Shown: one piece after another, positions 5,910 to 5,966 of the stretch
Position numbering within the stretch: position 1 is the stretch's first letter
Layout: the number at the start of each line of letters is the position of its first letter
Origin: Deltaproteobacteria bacterium
GTDB lineage: Bacteria; Desulfobacterota; Desulfobacteria; Desulfobacterales; ETH-SRB1
DNA length: 5,966 nt
Assembly: GCA_030627475.1 (NCBI GenBank)
Contig: DAOURZ010000095.1
Location: forward strand, 1 to 5,966
Reading direction: 5' to 3'
Program-made: the position numbers and the translations under genes
The notes under the pieces: model-generated
What the model saw: the letters and a program-made list of their open reading frames with translations, nothing else
The model's database searches: none
What the model was told of the DNA's origin: nothing

Positions 5910-5966
5910 GTGCCCGAACGAAAACTAGAAAATTTTTTTAAGTTCAAGGAAGACGCAAATTTTAAC
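5910..5966 (+). CDS. Possible 5' end of a divergent gene (partial, hypothetical)
   Basis: A GTG at 5910 opens a frame that stays open to the window edge, 19 codons, reading MPERKLENFFKFKEDANFN. It lies about 45 bases downstream of the predicted start site of the rightward promoter, and a weak AGG of AGGCGC lies 10 bases upstream. The frame is open back to a TAA at 5865-5867, with no ATG. The FFKFKE segment faintly recalls the N-terminus of some AGZA-type purine permeases, but 19 residues are far too few for a call. It could be chance. Confidence 0.3.
   Translation, partial: MPERKLENFFKFKEDANFN

Larger units (their letters stand above)
5605..5966. other. AT-rich non-coding region upstream of pilM
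   Basis: No convincing complete gene was found here on either strand. The region holds the pilM ribosome binding site, an outward-facing sigma70-like promoter and several short perfect palindromes: TACATA-T-TATGTA at 5717-5729, ATTATT-AAA-AATAAT at 5761-5775, and TGACTTT-A-AAAGTCA at 5832-5846. TAATTAC is repeated at 5713-5719 and 5744-5750, 31 bases apart. A promoter for the pil operon would be expected here, but I see no strong sigma70 pair and no sigma54 GG-N10-GC site on the minus strand. The best minus-strand minus-10 candidates are TATAAA (5852-5857) and TATTAT within the AT-rich tract near 5770, both without a good minus-35. Confidence 0.6.

Noticed and set aside
5945..5962. GACGCAAA at 5951-5958 considered as part of a GEMM (cyclic di-GMP) riboswitch, which often precedes pilus genes
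   Set aside because: The upstream conserved GGCAAACC element and the paired stems are absent, and the match is on the strand facing away from pilM.

Overview
The window holds a complete type IV pilus assembly operon, pilM-pilN-pilO-pilP-pilQ, all on the minus strand and filling positions 6 to 5604. It encodes the cytoplasmic-to-outer-membrane alignment complex: the actin-like PilM, the inner-membrane bitopic proteins PilN and PilO, the lipoprotein-like PilP and the outer-membrane secretin PilQ. The DNA is AT-rich and the proteins are lysine-rich. The layout, a lipoprotein-like PilP ending in a KIDPF-led domain and a PilQ with two AMIN-like domains all suggest a Gram-negative bacterium. My best guess is a low-GC member of the Desulfobacterota (Desulfobacterales type), inferred from protein style and repeat content rather than from a marker gene.

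Layout, in the direction of transcription (right to left): an AT-rich upstream region (5605-5966); pilM (5604-4552); pilN, overlapping pilM by 4 bases (ATGA); pilO, overlapping pilN by 1 base (TAATG); an 86-base gap filled by a heptanucleotide tandem array; pilP; and pilQ, starting 1 base after the pilP stop. The left edge of the window cuts a second, unrelated heptanucleotide repeat that overlaps the pilQ stop codon. No insertion sequence, CRISPR array, tRNA or rRNA was seen.

PilM would bind the conserved N-terminal motif of PilN in the cytoplasm. PilN and PilO pair through their coiled coils and ferredoxin-like folds in the periplasm. PilP links PilO to the N0 region of PilQ, and PilQ forms the gate through which the pilus leaves the cell. 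Motors (PilB, PilT), platform (PilC) and pilins are not encoded here.

The most unusual feature is the pilO-pilP junction. Every other junction in the operon is overlapping or 1 base wide, but this one carries about ten 7-base units (consensus YYYRACT on the plus strand). They differ only by transitions. Four consecutive GGG runs on the mRNA-like strand give a canonical G-quadruplex pattern right behind the pilO stop, and the drifted far end of the array supplies the Shine-Dalgarno-like sequence of pilP. The upstream region also holds a good sigma70-type promoter pointing away from the operon, overlapped by a perfect palindrome and followed by a possible GTG-initiated reading frame running off the right edge.
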